From the NCBI GenBank assembly GCA_038321615.1, contig JBBQFC010000004.1, forward strand, positions 17,616-81,615: 64,000 bases of DNA, in the 5' to 3' direction. The notes under the pieces are model-generated. The model was given only the letters and a program-made list of their open reading frames with translations. It had not been told where the DNA came from and ran no database searches. Positions 52,133-61,635 of this stretch are shown here, one piece after another. Position numbers and translations under genes: made by a program. Position 1 is the stretch's first letter; each line of letters opens with the position of its first letter. The stretch is from JBBQFC01 sp038321615. GTDB lineage: Bacteria > Bacteroidota > Bacteroidia > Flavobacteriales_D > Cryomorphaceae.

Positions 52133-53503
52133 ATGATAGCCTCACCATCTGACACTATTTGCGCACTCTCCACTCCCGCAGGTACGGGCGCTTTAGGCGT
52201 TATTCGCATTTCTGGAAAAGATGCAACACTGATTTTTCAACGTATTTTCTCGAAGCACATAGAAAAGGCTCCGGGCTACACCCTGCATTACGGCGAGATA
52301 CGCTGGAATAAGGAGCCGATCGATGAAGTGATGGTCAGTATTTTCCGCGCTCCCCGATCGTTTACCGGCGAAGATACCGTGGAAGTATCCTGCCATGGCT
52401 CTCCTTATATTCTTTCGCAAGTCATGCAGGCGCTTCTGGCAAATGGCTGCCGATTGGCCGCACCGGGCGAGTTTAGCATGCGGGCATTTGCCAACGGTAA
52501 AATGGACTTGAGCCAGGCTGAAGCCATAGCCGACTTAATCGCTTCTTCTTCGCAAGCGGAACATAAACTCGCCATGAATCAAATGCGGGGACAGTTTTCG
52601 AAGGAGATTTCGGCGCTTCGGCAAAAGCTTATTCACTTTGCTTCCCTGATCGAATTGGAGCTCGATTTTGGAGAAGAAGATGTGACCTTCGCCGACCGCG
52701 ATGATCTGAAAAAGCTCATTACGGAAATCCTGCAAATAGTATCGGGTCTTGCCGAAAGTTTTGCGCTTGGAAAGGTGCTCAAAAGCGGTATTCCAGTGGC
52801 TATTTTGGGTGCTCCCAATCGCGGGAAATCGACCTTACTCAACGCCTTGCTTAGAGAAGACCGCGCCATAGTGAGCGCCATTGCAGGTACCACGCGCGAT
52901 ACCATCGAAGATGAGACCGTAATCGAAGGCGTGCGTTTTCGCTTTATCGATACCGCCGGCCTTCGCGACACGGTAGATGAAATCGAACTAATCGGCATCG
53001 GGCGGGCCATGGAGAAGGCCGACAAGGCGCGAATTGTACTCTATCTGGTCGAAGCTGATATGCATACAGATGAGATCACCGCAGAGATTGCCGCTTCGAA
53101 AAGCCGTATAAGTGGAGATGCCGAATGGATCATTCTGGCCAATAAAGCCGATAAATTATCTCCAACAGAGCTTAGCGATCGCTTCCCAAACGAAGTGCTT
53201 CCAATCAGCGCATTCACCGGCCTGGGTCTCCCAGCGCTCATTGCGAAATTGGTGGAGCTTTCTCAGATCAAGACCATTGCTTCCGGCGATTTAGTGGTGA
53301 CCAACCTCCGCCACTTCGAAGCGCTGCGCCATACCGAAGAAGCGCTTAGCGTAGCACTACACGGCCTTGAAACCGGCATCACCGGCGACTTTGTAGCCAT
53401 GGACATCCGCAGGGCACTTTACCACCTCGGCGAGATCACCGGCGCGATTACAACCGATGATTTGCTGGGGAATATCTTTAGTAAGTTTTGTATTGGGAAG
53501 TAA
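52133..53503 (+). CDS. mnmE: tRNA uridine-34 GTPase MnmE
   Basis: 456 residues. The N-terminal tetrahydrofolate-binding domain begins DTICALSTPAGTGALGVIRISG, a helical domain follows, and a GTPase domain is inserted: GAPNRGKST (G1), TTRDTI (G2), DTAGLRD (G3), NKAD (G4). The C terminus CIGK holds the catalytic Cys. With MnmG it installs 5-carboxymethylaminomethyl groups on U34 of some tRNAs. Solo gene, convergent with the cyclase gene. Confidence 0.97.
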   Translation: MIASPSDTICALSTPAGTGALGVIRISGKDATLIFQRIFSKHIEKAPGYTLHYGEIRWNKEPIDEVMVSIFRAPRSFTGEDTVEVSCHGSPYILSQVMQALLANGCRLAAPGEFSMRAFANGKMDLSQAEAIADLIASSSQAEHKLAMNQMRGQFSKEISALRQKLIHFASLIELELDFGEEDVTFADRDDLKKLITEILQIVSGLAESFALGKVLKSGIPVAILGAPNRGKSTLLNALLREDRAIVSAIAGTTRDTIEDETVIEGVRFRFIDTAGLRDTVDEIELIGIGRAMEKADKARIVLYLVEADMHTDEITAEIAASKSRISGDAEWIILANKADKLSPTELSDRFPNEVLPISAFTGLGLPALIAKLVELSQIKTIASGDLVVTNLRHFEALRHTEEALSVALHGLETGITGDFVAMDIRRALYHLGEITGAITTDDLLGNIFSKFCIGK

Positions 53504-53536
53504 GGGGTTACATTCAACCGTACCCGCAGACATTGA

Positions 53537-55540
53537 TTAGGCTAGCAGAGCTTCTTCCTTTTCAACCTTTACCTTGCGCCCTTCTACTATGTACATATCA
53601 ATCTCGCCTTTGTTTTTGGCTTCAATCTTTCCGCGATGGAAGCACTGAAAATCGGCTTGGATATATTCATACGTGGTACCCGATATATTGACTTTGCCTG
53701 GAATCCCACTCGACTCCATTCGGCTGGCTGTATTCACTGCATCGCCCCATATATCGTAGGCAAATTTGTTCTTGCCAACCACTCCGGCAACCACAGGTCC
53801 GGTGTGGATTCCTATACGAAGCTCCCAAATTTCCTTGCCCATGGCCAAGCGCTCTTGTTTGAGTTGCTCCATAAAATCTCTGATCTCTAAGGCAGCACCC
53901 ACAACATCTATCGGGTTATTGGAATTGACAGCCGGGATACCTCCTGCACACATGTAAGCGTCCCCAATGGTCTTAATCTTCTCGAGATTATATTTATCAA
54001 TAATTGTATCGAAGGCCACGAAACAATAGTTCAGTTCTTCGACCAATTCCTGAGGCGAAAGCTTCTCCGCAATGGCAGTAAAACCTTTGAAATCAGTAAA
54101 TAACACTGAAACCTTTTCATAATACCTCGGTGTAGCGCTGCCTTTAGATTTTAATTCTTCGGCTGTTTCCTGAGGCAAAATGTTCAATAGAAGCCTTTCG
54201 GAACGGTCCTTTTCAGCGGCGATAATTTTACTGGTCTTTCGGGTGTATTTGTAGCGGTTGTACAATCCCGCGATAAGGATTAATAAAAGCACCCCCGCTA
54301 TCGCTGCCCCATTTCTTATGGCCTTCTCACGCTCTAATTCCAATTGCTTTAGTTCCTGATCCTTTTCCAGGAGCGATATCTGCCCTTGCTTCTGCTCAAT
54401 CTCATAGCTGAGCGTCTGAGACTGAAGCTTTTTGTCCATCTCGGCGTCGTACAACGTATCCTTCAAACTGGAAGACAATTTATAAAATTCGAAAGCCAAC
54501 TTGTAATTTGGAATCTTAGAATAGGTATCGGCCAAACCTTCATATGCCGTTTGAACTTCGTACAATGCGCCTATATCTTCTGCGAGGTCTTTTGAAATGT
54601 TGAAGGAGCGAATGGCATTATCAAGGTCACCCATTTCTTCATAGGTCAACGCAAGGGAAAGCAATACCTGCGCCATTTCCAGACGAGCATCTAAGGCCTG
54701 AGCCAATTCGAAAGCCTCCTTCTGAAACTGAATTGCCTTCGCAAAGTCATTGCGGGCAAAATGTACTTTTCCGATACTGTTTAAGGCAAAAGCCACATTG
54801 CCCGTAGCCGATTTTTGAAACGCATCCAAGGCCAATTCAAAATAGTAAAGTGCTGAATCAATATTCTGAGTTTTAGTACTCAAATCAAGGCCAAGAGTAT
54901 CTCTCAAATAAAGTTCACCCATATTTACAGCGCAGCTGCCAAGGGCATCATAATCCCCTAACTTCTTACATAAGGGCAAGGCCCGATTATAAAAATCAAA
55001 AGCCAGATCTTCGCTTTTCTCCTTTGTTAAATAGACACCTGCTATATTAATAAGCGCAGTAACAAATCGGAGTGTGTCATCATTCTTTTCAGCAACTTCC
55101 AATGATTGTAAATAAAACTTCAAAGCTGCCTCATCATCGCCTCCATTAAAATGGACTGCTCCCAGATTGTTTAATATGTTTGAAACCCCGTTCATGTCGT
55201 TGATCGACCTGAATACCTCAAGTGCAATCTGCCACTCCACGAGGGCATCTACCCAATCGTTCTGAAAATAGTAGGACATTCCCAATGCCTTGTGCGAATA
55301 GGCCAAGCCACTTGGATAATTACTTTTCTCAGCCAGATCCCGAGCTTCCGTAGCAATCTTTTTTGCTTCCCGCGGGTCAACCCGATAATAGTTGGCCGCT
55401 AAATCTATTAAAGTATTGACCCGTAAAGAATCGACCATAGGCCGCTTCAAGACCTTCTTCAGACTGTCAATCACAGGATCCTGCCCACACACACTGATGG
55501 CCAGGAGCATTCCCAACATAGTTACTAACCAAATTTTCAC
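53537..55540 (-). CDS. Adenylate/guanylate cyclase with TPR sensor
   Basis: 667 residues from the GTG at 55540, chosen because VKIWLVTMLGMLLAISVCGQ is a clean signal and because the longer start (TTG at 55564) lies in the T-run of the upstream terminator. Six to eight TPR-like repeats (residues about 25-390), a membrane helix (IAGVLLLILIAGLYN), a coiled coil and a class III cyclase domain with VLFTDFKGFTAIAE, KTIGDAYM and GIHTGPVVAGVVG, including the metal-binding Asp pair. It probably makes cAMP in response to extracytoplasmic signals. Confidence 0.88.
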   Translation of the reverse strand: MKIWLVTMLGMLLAISVCGQDPVIDSLKKVLKRPMVDSLRVNTLIDLAANYYRVDPREAKKIATEARDLAEKSNYPSGLAYSHKALGMSYYFQNDWVDALVEWQIALEVFRSINDMNGVSNILNNLGAVHFNGGDDEAALKFYLQSLEVAEKNDDTLRFVTALINIAGVYLTKEKSEDLAFDFYNRALPLCKKLGDYDALGSCAVNMGELYLRDTLGLDLSTKTQNIDSALYYFELALDAFQKSATGNVAFALNSIGKVHFARNDFAKAIQFQKEAFELAQALDARLEMAQVLLSLALTYEEMGDLDNAIRSFNISKDLAEDIGALYEVQTAYEGLADTYSKIPNYKLAFEFYKLSSSLKDTLYDAEMDKKLQSQTLSYEIEQKQGQISLLEKDQELKQLELEREKAIRNGAAIAGVLLLILIAGLYNRYKYTRKTSKIIAAEKDRSERLLLNILPQETAEELKSKGSATPRYYEKVSVLFTDFKGFTAIAEKLSPQELVEELNYCFVAFDTIIDKYNLEKIKTIGDAYMCAGGIPAVNSNNPIDVVGAALEIRDFMEQLKQERLAMGKEIWELRIGIHTGPVVAGVVGKNKFAYDIWGDAVNTASRMESSGIPGKVNISGTTYEYIQADFQCFHRGKIEAKNKGEIDMYIVEGRKVKVEKEEALLA

Positions 55541-55562
55541 GGACCTAAGGTAGGAGATTTCC

Positions 55563-55598
55563 AAAAAAGATAAGCAGCATTATGAAATGCTGCTTATC
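55563..55598 (-). terminator. Terminator of the S8-like surface protein gene
   Basis: On the minus strand GATAAGCAGCATT and AATGCTGCTTATC (55598-55586, 55581-55569) form a perfect 13-bp stem with a 4-base loop, then TTTTTT. It is 31 bases past the stop at 55629 and abuts the following cyclase gene. Confidence 0.88.
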
Positions 55599-55628
55599 GC
55601 TTAAGAATTCCAATATTTAAAAATTCAA

Positions 55629-58600
55629 TTATTCAATAATCACATTCATCGCCCGAGACCAACTATTTGAGGAAACTCTGATGATATACAAGCCCGGACT
55701 AAGGTTTGAAAGATCCACTTCCGATATCATCCCTGAACTGTGAGGGGCTGGGATGGAATGCTTTTTCCCGACACTGTCGTACACCTCCAAATTATTCCAC
55801 GTGTCGCCTGTGCCTGTAACTTGGATAAACACTTTTCCCGACGAAGGATTAGGGAAGAGGACTGTTTCCAACACAGATTCTTCAGCATTCAATTTAGCTC
55901 TTGCATTATTTTTAGAAGCTTCTTCACATTCCAGGAACCACCATGCAGTGGCAAACCGGAATCTCGATCCACCATTCTCAATATTCGATCGTAATAGCCA
56001 TCTCAGCAATTCCCCATCATAAGGAATGGAGAAGGAGCCACCACCGGAAAGAAATACTTCCGGCTGGTTTGTATCGTCTCTCTCAGCGTTAAGCAACGCG
56101 TTGGAACTTCCTTTTGGAATATAGACATCAGTCGGATTATTATTCTCGTAATAGAAAAGGGCTAAATAATTGAATCCATTTTCATCGGGTTGTTCAAAAT
56201 ATTGGAAACATTCAAAATAAGGCAGGATCATTTGTGTGCCGGGCCCGGTTGGATTCACATATAGGGTGCCATCGCCTGCCACGAAAGAATAGTTAACCGC
56301 GGTAGCATTTGGGATAATCTCATAAACCCCAGCTTCGCCAGTATAAGTTGGGCTGAGCTCGTAGAAAAAATCGCTAATAACACCCGCATCATCACCATTG
56401 ACAAATCCATCGAAAGTCGATTCAAAAACAGGTAGTTCACTCCCTTCATTAATACCATAAACACCCGTATTTATAATTACTTCTTTCGGCGATATCACCA
56501 GGGTCGCAATGCCGGAGCCCATGTAATTGTTGTCAAATACAATTGCATCAACGTTGTAATCACCCGCATTCACAGGCAAGTCAGTTGATCCATTGTAGGT
56601 TACCTCCACAATCAGAACCGAGGGAGTAGAAATCACAGTAACTTCTTTAGGATTTCCATCATATTCCTGTATCAAATCGGTAAAGAGCAGTTGTGCTTGC
56701 CCTGGATCAATAACCAAAATACCTACCGATGAACCCATATAGTTTGAATCAACCACTGTGGCTTGAACGCTGTAAGAACCGGCATTGACTGGCGCATCAG
56801 GCAAACCCTCATACGCAAACAACAATGTGAGCCCCGCAGGACTCGTAGTGCCGCTTATTGGTTTGGGGTTACCATCATAAATCTGGCTTAGCTCTAGCAA
56901 GGAAATACTCGCTTCTGCTTTCTCTATTCCCAATGTAGCCAAGGCTAATCCTTCGTAATTATCATCTACAACTACTACCTGCACTTCGTACGAACCTGCA
57001 TTGACAGGCAGGTCTTCCGAATTATTGTAGCTCACGGAAACCGTCAATTCACTTGGGGTAGTGCTCACCGAAACAGATTTGGCTGAGCCATCATAGGTTT
57101 GGTTCAAGTCAGTAATCTCTATTCCAGCTGTTGCTTTATCAATAGTTAATAACCCACTAACCGAACCGGTGTAATTCGGATTCGTTATGACAACATCTAC
57201 CGCATATGTTCCAGCATTTACGGGAAGATCGGATGAGCCATCGTATGTAATCGCTGCTGCCAGGCCTTGTGGATCAGTGGTGACCAAAACAGATTTTCCG
57301 GAACCGTCGTAAACCTGCGTGGTACTTGCAAGGTCTATGTTCACTACAGCTTCAGCAGGAAGAATTGTAAGGGTCGCTGTAGCTGAGCCGGTATAATTGC
57401 TATCCGTCACTACTACTTCTACAAGGTAGCTGCCTGCATCTATTGGAAGTGTTTCTTCGCCGTTGTAGGTAATAGCGTAAGCCACCGTATCGGGGACTGC
57501 ACTAACAATAACCTGCTTGGCTGAGCCATCGTAAACCTGTGTCAGACTTTCGATATCGAATTCAAAAGTAGCTTCGTCCGGCAAAACAATCAGACTACCT
57601 GAGAGGTAGGAAACATTGAAATTATTGGATAAAAATGCACCCGGCAGTATAAAATGCGTGCCTACCGTTTCGCCGGTAACAAGGTTTATAGATTCCGTTT
57701 CTACCACCCCTATTGAATCGCCTGAAAGTATCGCAATATCTCCTTCACCCAATATGACGATTGTTTGGGAATTGCTATTTGCAGTAAAAGTAGTGGTACT
57801 TAATTCGCCTGAGCTATTGAGCAGTGAACTCGAATTGGTAAGCGGAATAGTTTCCAACAATTCTCCATCCTCGCCAACGGTGTTTACCAATGCGGTGGCC
57901 CGGACAAGTCGGAAACCATTAACCAGTGCCGTTGCCCGAACCAGGCGGGCTGTAGCATTCGTAAAAGCAGCAGCTTCATAGAAACTTTGGGGTTCAATAA
58001 GTTCGCCGTTCACCAATGCTGTAGCTCTAACCAATCTGACTGCCGAAGAGATCATGAAACTTTTATTTGCGAGAAGTTCTTCCGTTGTAAACGGATCACT
58101 TATATCGTTGACCAAAGCAGTGGCTCGCACCAGAACGGCTCCTTTATTTACCAAGGCGGTGGCATGCACAAGCCTTAATCCGTTGATGATAATATCTTTA
58201 TCTCCTTCCGAAATATTTAGAGAATTATTTTGGTTAAACAAATAATCAAAATCAAATCCAACCAGGGAATCATTGTAAATAAGGGTTGTGTCGCGCGTAT
58301 CGATTATAAGATCAAGCGGATTAATCGTCATCAAACCATTGCTAAACACAAAATTAAATCGCTCCAACAGCGAAACGTCCATGGCATCGGTTGCTTCCAC
58401 ATCACTCAGTGGATTCAAAGGGTCGCTGTCATCGGGTTCAATGCCCCAAAGTCCGACATTGCTCAAAGAGTTTGCTACGGTAATGATATTAATTCCCAAA
58501 ATTCGGGCAAGTTCTTCCTGCGTTAAACCGGCAGAGTCAATCGGTAAATTCCCATCAAGAGTGCCTAGAAAATACCCTGCGCTGAACTGAGGAATGGTTT

Positions 58601-61181
58601 CGCCATAGATCTTGACTGTATCTTGAATATCCACGAAGATGGTCGTTTTCGTAGTGAGATAAACCGGGTTCGAAAGTCCGCCATCTAATCCGTTAGTGCC
58701 GGGCTGAGAAGGATTAAAAACCTGTATTTCCGGAAAGAGAATATCCTGAAACGGTGGAATAATTGCGGTTATCGCGGTATCGCCTTGTAAAGTCGATATC
58801 GTTTCCAGAAATACCCCATTGAAGTAAACTTGAGATTCGGCATTGAGATATTCGCCGCTTATCACAATAGGAATTTCATCAATACCTGGAACAAGGGTCG
58901 TGTCGTAGGTAACGGTGATGAGAAATGCAGTGGGATTGGCTAAGGTGTTAAGCGCGGAATCTGCTAAAAGGAAACCTGCTCCCGATTCCACATCGTAACC
59001 CGGGCCGTACATGTCGAGAGCGGAATTTTGAAGGAGTAATTTGAGCTCTTCGGGACTCAGATTTCCCTCATCATCGTAAAATTTTTGACGCGCTTCTAAG
59101 ACTAAAGCAGCCATACCTGCAGCGTGAGGTGCAGCAGCAGAAGTTCCAATAAAATTCGGAAATCCATCACCTTCAAAATCGAAACCACCACCGAGATCAA
59201 CAGATGTATTGACCACGTTTGGAGCACAGAATTCTGGTTTATTCCGAAGAACCCCGTTTACCGGAGTACCCCCTCGGGAAGAAAAAGATGCTACGGTTGG
59301 AGCAGCTACGCCGTATTCGGGTGTATTGGTGTACAAAACAGCCCCTACAGCCATCGCTCCTTCGGCATTTGCCTGACCCATTATGGTGGACCTGTCTAGC
59401 TCCGTATATTCGTTAATTTCGAGTGAGCCCCGAAACACAATATACTTTAAAGTAGTGGGCTGCGATGGCGTGAAATCAGGCGCTACTCCCGCTCTGATTA
59501 TTTGAAAATTGGACTGCACCCCATCTGCCAAAACCGTGAAAGGCAATACTTCTATAGGTGTCGATCCAATGTTGGCTCGGTTAAAACCGAAGAATGCAAT
59601 ACCTGAATTTGTAGCCAGATAGATATCGAAATCTGAATGGGTGGTGAGCCCCGGGGTGCCGTCATCCCATTGCATCACCACGGTATACTGACCCGCGGAT
59701 AGCGTAATATTCTGGGAAATATCAACAGAGCCCACACCAGCGAAATTATGCGCTTCTCCGATTACCCCGGCAGGAGCTGGCACAGGATTGAAATCTTCTT
59801 GCCAGGAACTCGTTCCAAAATTTCCGGCGGCCGTAAAGTACGCCACGCCTTCTGCCGTAACATTATCTACCGCCTGGGCCACCACCCCATCTCTGAAGAA
59901 AGGCTCATTGATATACGTCACATCATCTACAATAATATCGCAACCAGCCTGTTGAAGTTGGTTAATGCCCACCGCAAAATCGTTGGGCCCGGTAAAGCCT
60001 GTCCGGAAGGCTAATTCGGCACCGGGGGCAATATCGTGAACGATCTGAAGCATGGCGCGACCTTCATCGCTGGCTTCACCGTAAGGATATTCCAGAACTA
60101 AGTCTATTGGGGCGGTGTTGTCGGGATTGGCTGGCCCGGGGAGATCTCTTCTTATAATATCATCACCGGCTTGGTTTCCCAATTTAGTGTTGTAACTATC
60201 GGATATAACCCCGATTTTAATGCCTTGACCATTTACTTTAAAAACGTCGCGCGCGCGAAAAGATCGCAGTGCAATATCACCTTGACTGGTAACCAACCCT
60301 GCATTGCCCAAAGCTGGAAAAATAGGCCCGGCAGAAATCAAAAGTTGGGGAAGCTCATTCAACAAAAGCAAATTGGCGATGGGATATAAACCCGTTATCG
60401 TATTGTTCGACGGGTCACCCACGGTACTTGCCAAACCATAGGCAGGCGAAGAAAGCGTTGGAAGTACATTATCGTATTCGCCTGGCTGCACCAACAGGGA
60501 AATCAGTACCGATTCTCCAACGATTTGAAAAATATCATCGACTTCTGCCGCCACAAAATCATTTTCCTGATAAGAAAAATAAAGCGCTCTGAGCTCGTAG
60601 CCGATGATATCAAAGACTTTCCCAACCCCAAGCGGGTCATAGTAAGGAACGATCAGCGCTTCATCTTCGGGCGTTTGGCAATCGAGTACCGATTGAAAAT
60701 CGGCGATACTAAAGTTGTAATTTTGAAAGAAATTGGATGCTTTACTCTGTATAAGCTGATTTTGCAATCCACCTGTGAGCGTGTAGGTAATGGTAAAAGC
60801 GGCCGCGTTGCCATTGCCAATTCCATTGGCAATATTGATTCTGAATCCCTGAAAAGGTCCGCCGCAATTAGGGCCATTATGGATATTGGCAAAGGTCACG
60901 TTTCCTTGCACCGATAGAACACTTATACCAGAATACGTTCCCGGTTGTGCTTGAACAATGTAGCGATTGAGCTTTTTACAACCGGCACAACCGTTGTTTG
61001 CAACTGTTAAAACAATGGTATGGGTATCGTCCCCATTATCTATTACGGAAGTAATCGTAGTGGAATAGCCCTGATTGGAATTTTGCGTAATACCGCATTC
61101 GGTTGCTTTCACTTGGCCTATTTGCAAAATGCCCAAAAGGCATAGCAGGCCGAGCTGTATTAATACTTGAACAGTCTTCAT
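55629..61181 (-). CDS. Giant subtilase-like T9SS surface protein with MBG repeats
   Basis: 1850 residues with a signal peptide, an N-terminal beta domain, and a subtilisin-like domain: Asp328 in GVISDSYN, Glu373 in SDEGRAML where His is expected, Asn in TAAGNFG, and Ser681 in GTSAAAPHAAG. Next come an IPT/TIG-like segment, five short LVRATALVN repeats (57882-58172), five MBG (YDG) repeats of 72-74 residues (56490-57580, core QVYDGS or QTYDGS, LPVNAGSY, NYTGS), a further MBG_2-type unit, and a type A sorting tail (LFPNPSSGKVFI ... LSPGLYIIRVS). Probably a cell-surface adhesin-protease. If the His substitution is real, catalysis would be unusual (sedolisin uses Ser-Glu-Asp). Confidence 0.88.
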   Translation of the reverse strand: MKTVQVLIQLGLLCLLGILQIGQVKATECGITQNSNQGYSTTITSVIDNGDDTHTIVLTVANNGCAGCKKLNRYIVQAQPGTYSGISVLSVQGNVTFANIHNGPNCGGPFQGFRINIANGIGNGNAAAFTITYTLTGGLQNQLIQSKASNFFQNYNFSIADFQSVLDCQTPEDEALIVPYYDPLGVGKVFDIIGYELRALYFSYQENDFVAAEVDDIFQIVGESVLISLLVQPGEYDNVLPTLSSPAYGLASTVGDPSNNTITGLYPIANLLLLNELPQLLISAGPIFPALGNAGLVTSQGDIALRSFRARDVFKVNGQGIKIGVISDSYNTKLGNQAGDDIIRRDLPGPANPDNTAPIDLVLEYPYGEASDEGRAMLQIVHDIAPGAELAFRTGFTGPNDFAVGINQLQQAGCDIIVDDVTYINEPFFRDGVVAQAVDNVTAEGVAYFTAAGNFGTSSWQEDFNPVPAPAGVIGEAHNFAGVGSVDISQNITLSAGQYTVVMQWDDGTPGLTTHSDFDIYLATNSGIAFFGFNRANIGSTPIEVLPFTVLADGVQSNFQIIRAGVAPDFTPSQPTTLKYIVFRGSLEINEYTELDRSTIMGQANAEGAMAVGAVLYTNTPEYGVAAPTVASFSSRGGTPVNGVLRNKPEFCAPNVVNTSVDLGGGFDFEGDGFPNFIGTSAAAPHAAGMAALVLEARQKFYDDEGNLSPEELKLLLQNSALDMYGPGYDVESGAGFLLADSALNTLANPTAFLITVTYDTTLVPGIDEIPIVISGEYLNAESQVYFNGVFLETISTLQGDTAITAIIPPFQDILFPEIQVFNPSQPGTNGLDGGLSNPVYLTTKTTIFVDIQDTVKIYGETIPQFSAGYFLGTLDGNLPIDSAGLTQEELARILGINIITVANSLSNVGLWGIEPDDSDPLNPLSDVEATDAMDVSLLERFNFVFSNGLMTINPLDLIIDTRDTTLIYNDSLVGFDFDYLFNQNNSLNISEGDKDIIINGLRLVHATALVNKGAVLVRATALVNDISDPFTTEELLANKSFMISSAVRLVRATALVNGELIEPQSFYEAAAFTNATARLVRATALVNGFRLVRATALVNTVGEDGELLETIPLTNSSSLLNSSGELSTTTFTANSNSQTIVILGEGDIAILSGDSIGVVETESINLVTGETVGTHFILPGAFLSNNFNVSYLSGSLIVLPDEATFEFDIESLTQVYDGSAKQVIVSAVPDTVAYAITYNGEETLPIDAGSYLVEVVVTDSNYTGSATATLTILPAEAVVNIDLASTTQVYDGSGKSVLVTTDPQGLAAAITYDGSSDLPVNAGTYAVDVVITNPNYTGSVSGLLTIDKATAGIEITDLNQTYDGSAKSVSVSTTPSELTVSVSYNNSEDLPVNAGSYEVQVVVVDDNYEGLALATLGIEKAEASISLLELSQIYDGNPKPISGTTSPAGLTLLFAYEGLPDAPVNAGSYSVQATVVDSNYMGSSVGILVIDPGQAQLLFTDLIQEYDGNPKEVTVISTPSVLIVEVTYNGSTDLPVNAGDYNVDAIVFDNNYMGSGIATLVISPKEVIINTGVYGINEGSELPVFESTFDGFVNGDDAGVISDFFYELSPTYTGEAGVYEIIPNATAVNYSFVAGDGTLYVNPTGPGTQMILPYFECFQYFEQPDENGFNYLALFYYENNNPTDVYIPKGSSNALLNAERDDTNQPEVFLSGGGSFSIPYDGELLRWLLRSNIENGGSRFRFATAWWFLECEEASKNNARAKLNAEESVLETVLFPNPSSGKVFIQVTGTGDTWNNLEVYDSVGKKHSIPAPHSSGMISEVDLSNLSPGLYIIRVSSNSWSRAMNVIIE
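56490..57580 (-). repeat. Five tandem MBG-type repeats (about 219 bp each)
   Basis: Within the giant surface protein. Each 72-74 residue unit has the order (Q)xYDGxxK, a beta hairpin, LPVNAGSY/TY, and NYxGxxxxxLxI. Sequence identity between copies is moderate, so the duplication is not recent. MBG domains are found in large bacterial adhesins. Confidence 0.85.
57882..58172 (-). repeat. Five copies of a LVRATALVN motif
   Basis: Nine-residue motif LV(R/H)ATALVN occurs five times at uneven spacing inside the giant surface protein, between the protease-like part and the MBG repeats. Two copies are almost adjacent (GFRLVRATALVN). Confidence 0.85.
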
Positions 61182-61635
61182 GGTTGGATTTGATTGGTTG
61201 TGGCTGGAAGTGGCAAGCCCACTTCAAACTAAGATGTGAAGGTATGTAATTCATTTCCAAGAACAAATCCCGAAATTCAACTTTTTTTCAACCGCCATCG
61301 GCTTAATTAGCCTGAAGCAATGATAGCGATGCGGATCAGTCCCGCTCCCCGACCTGTCGCTAAAGTTGTTGTTTGCGAAATTCGTCGAGCTTTTTCAGAT
61401 CAAAAGCATTTCTTCCGGGGGTTTTTTAGTGACCGAAATAAACTCCATAGAGGCACTTCGCTTTGCCCATAAAGCTTATAAGCCAGCTCTGACCGAGCGG
61501 CATACCGGCATCAACAGCGGGATAAATATGTACAAATTGCGGGAGCATATCTACAGCAAGTTCTTTTAAGAAAGTGATCAAAAAAAAGATCCGTACTTTG
61601 CTTATACCACTTGAACAAACCACAGCAGGCCAGGT
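61182..61635. other. 454-base region with one unexplained reading frame
   Basis: Between the divergent surface-protein and convergent amidohydrolase genes. A plus-strand frame is open from 61327 to 61569 and reads like a real protein C terminus (TEINSIEALRFAHKAYK, TERHTGINSGINMYKLREH). It has no ATG at its left end, and I cannot name the family. It may be a gene remnant or chance. Otherwise nothing is visible; the surface-protein promoter should be at the left edge. Confidence 0.4.

Noticed and set aside
57616..57981. Plus-strand frames opposite the surface-protein repeats
   Set aside because: They mirror the minus-strand LVRATALVN and MBG coding; no start context or homology.
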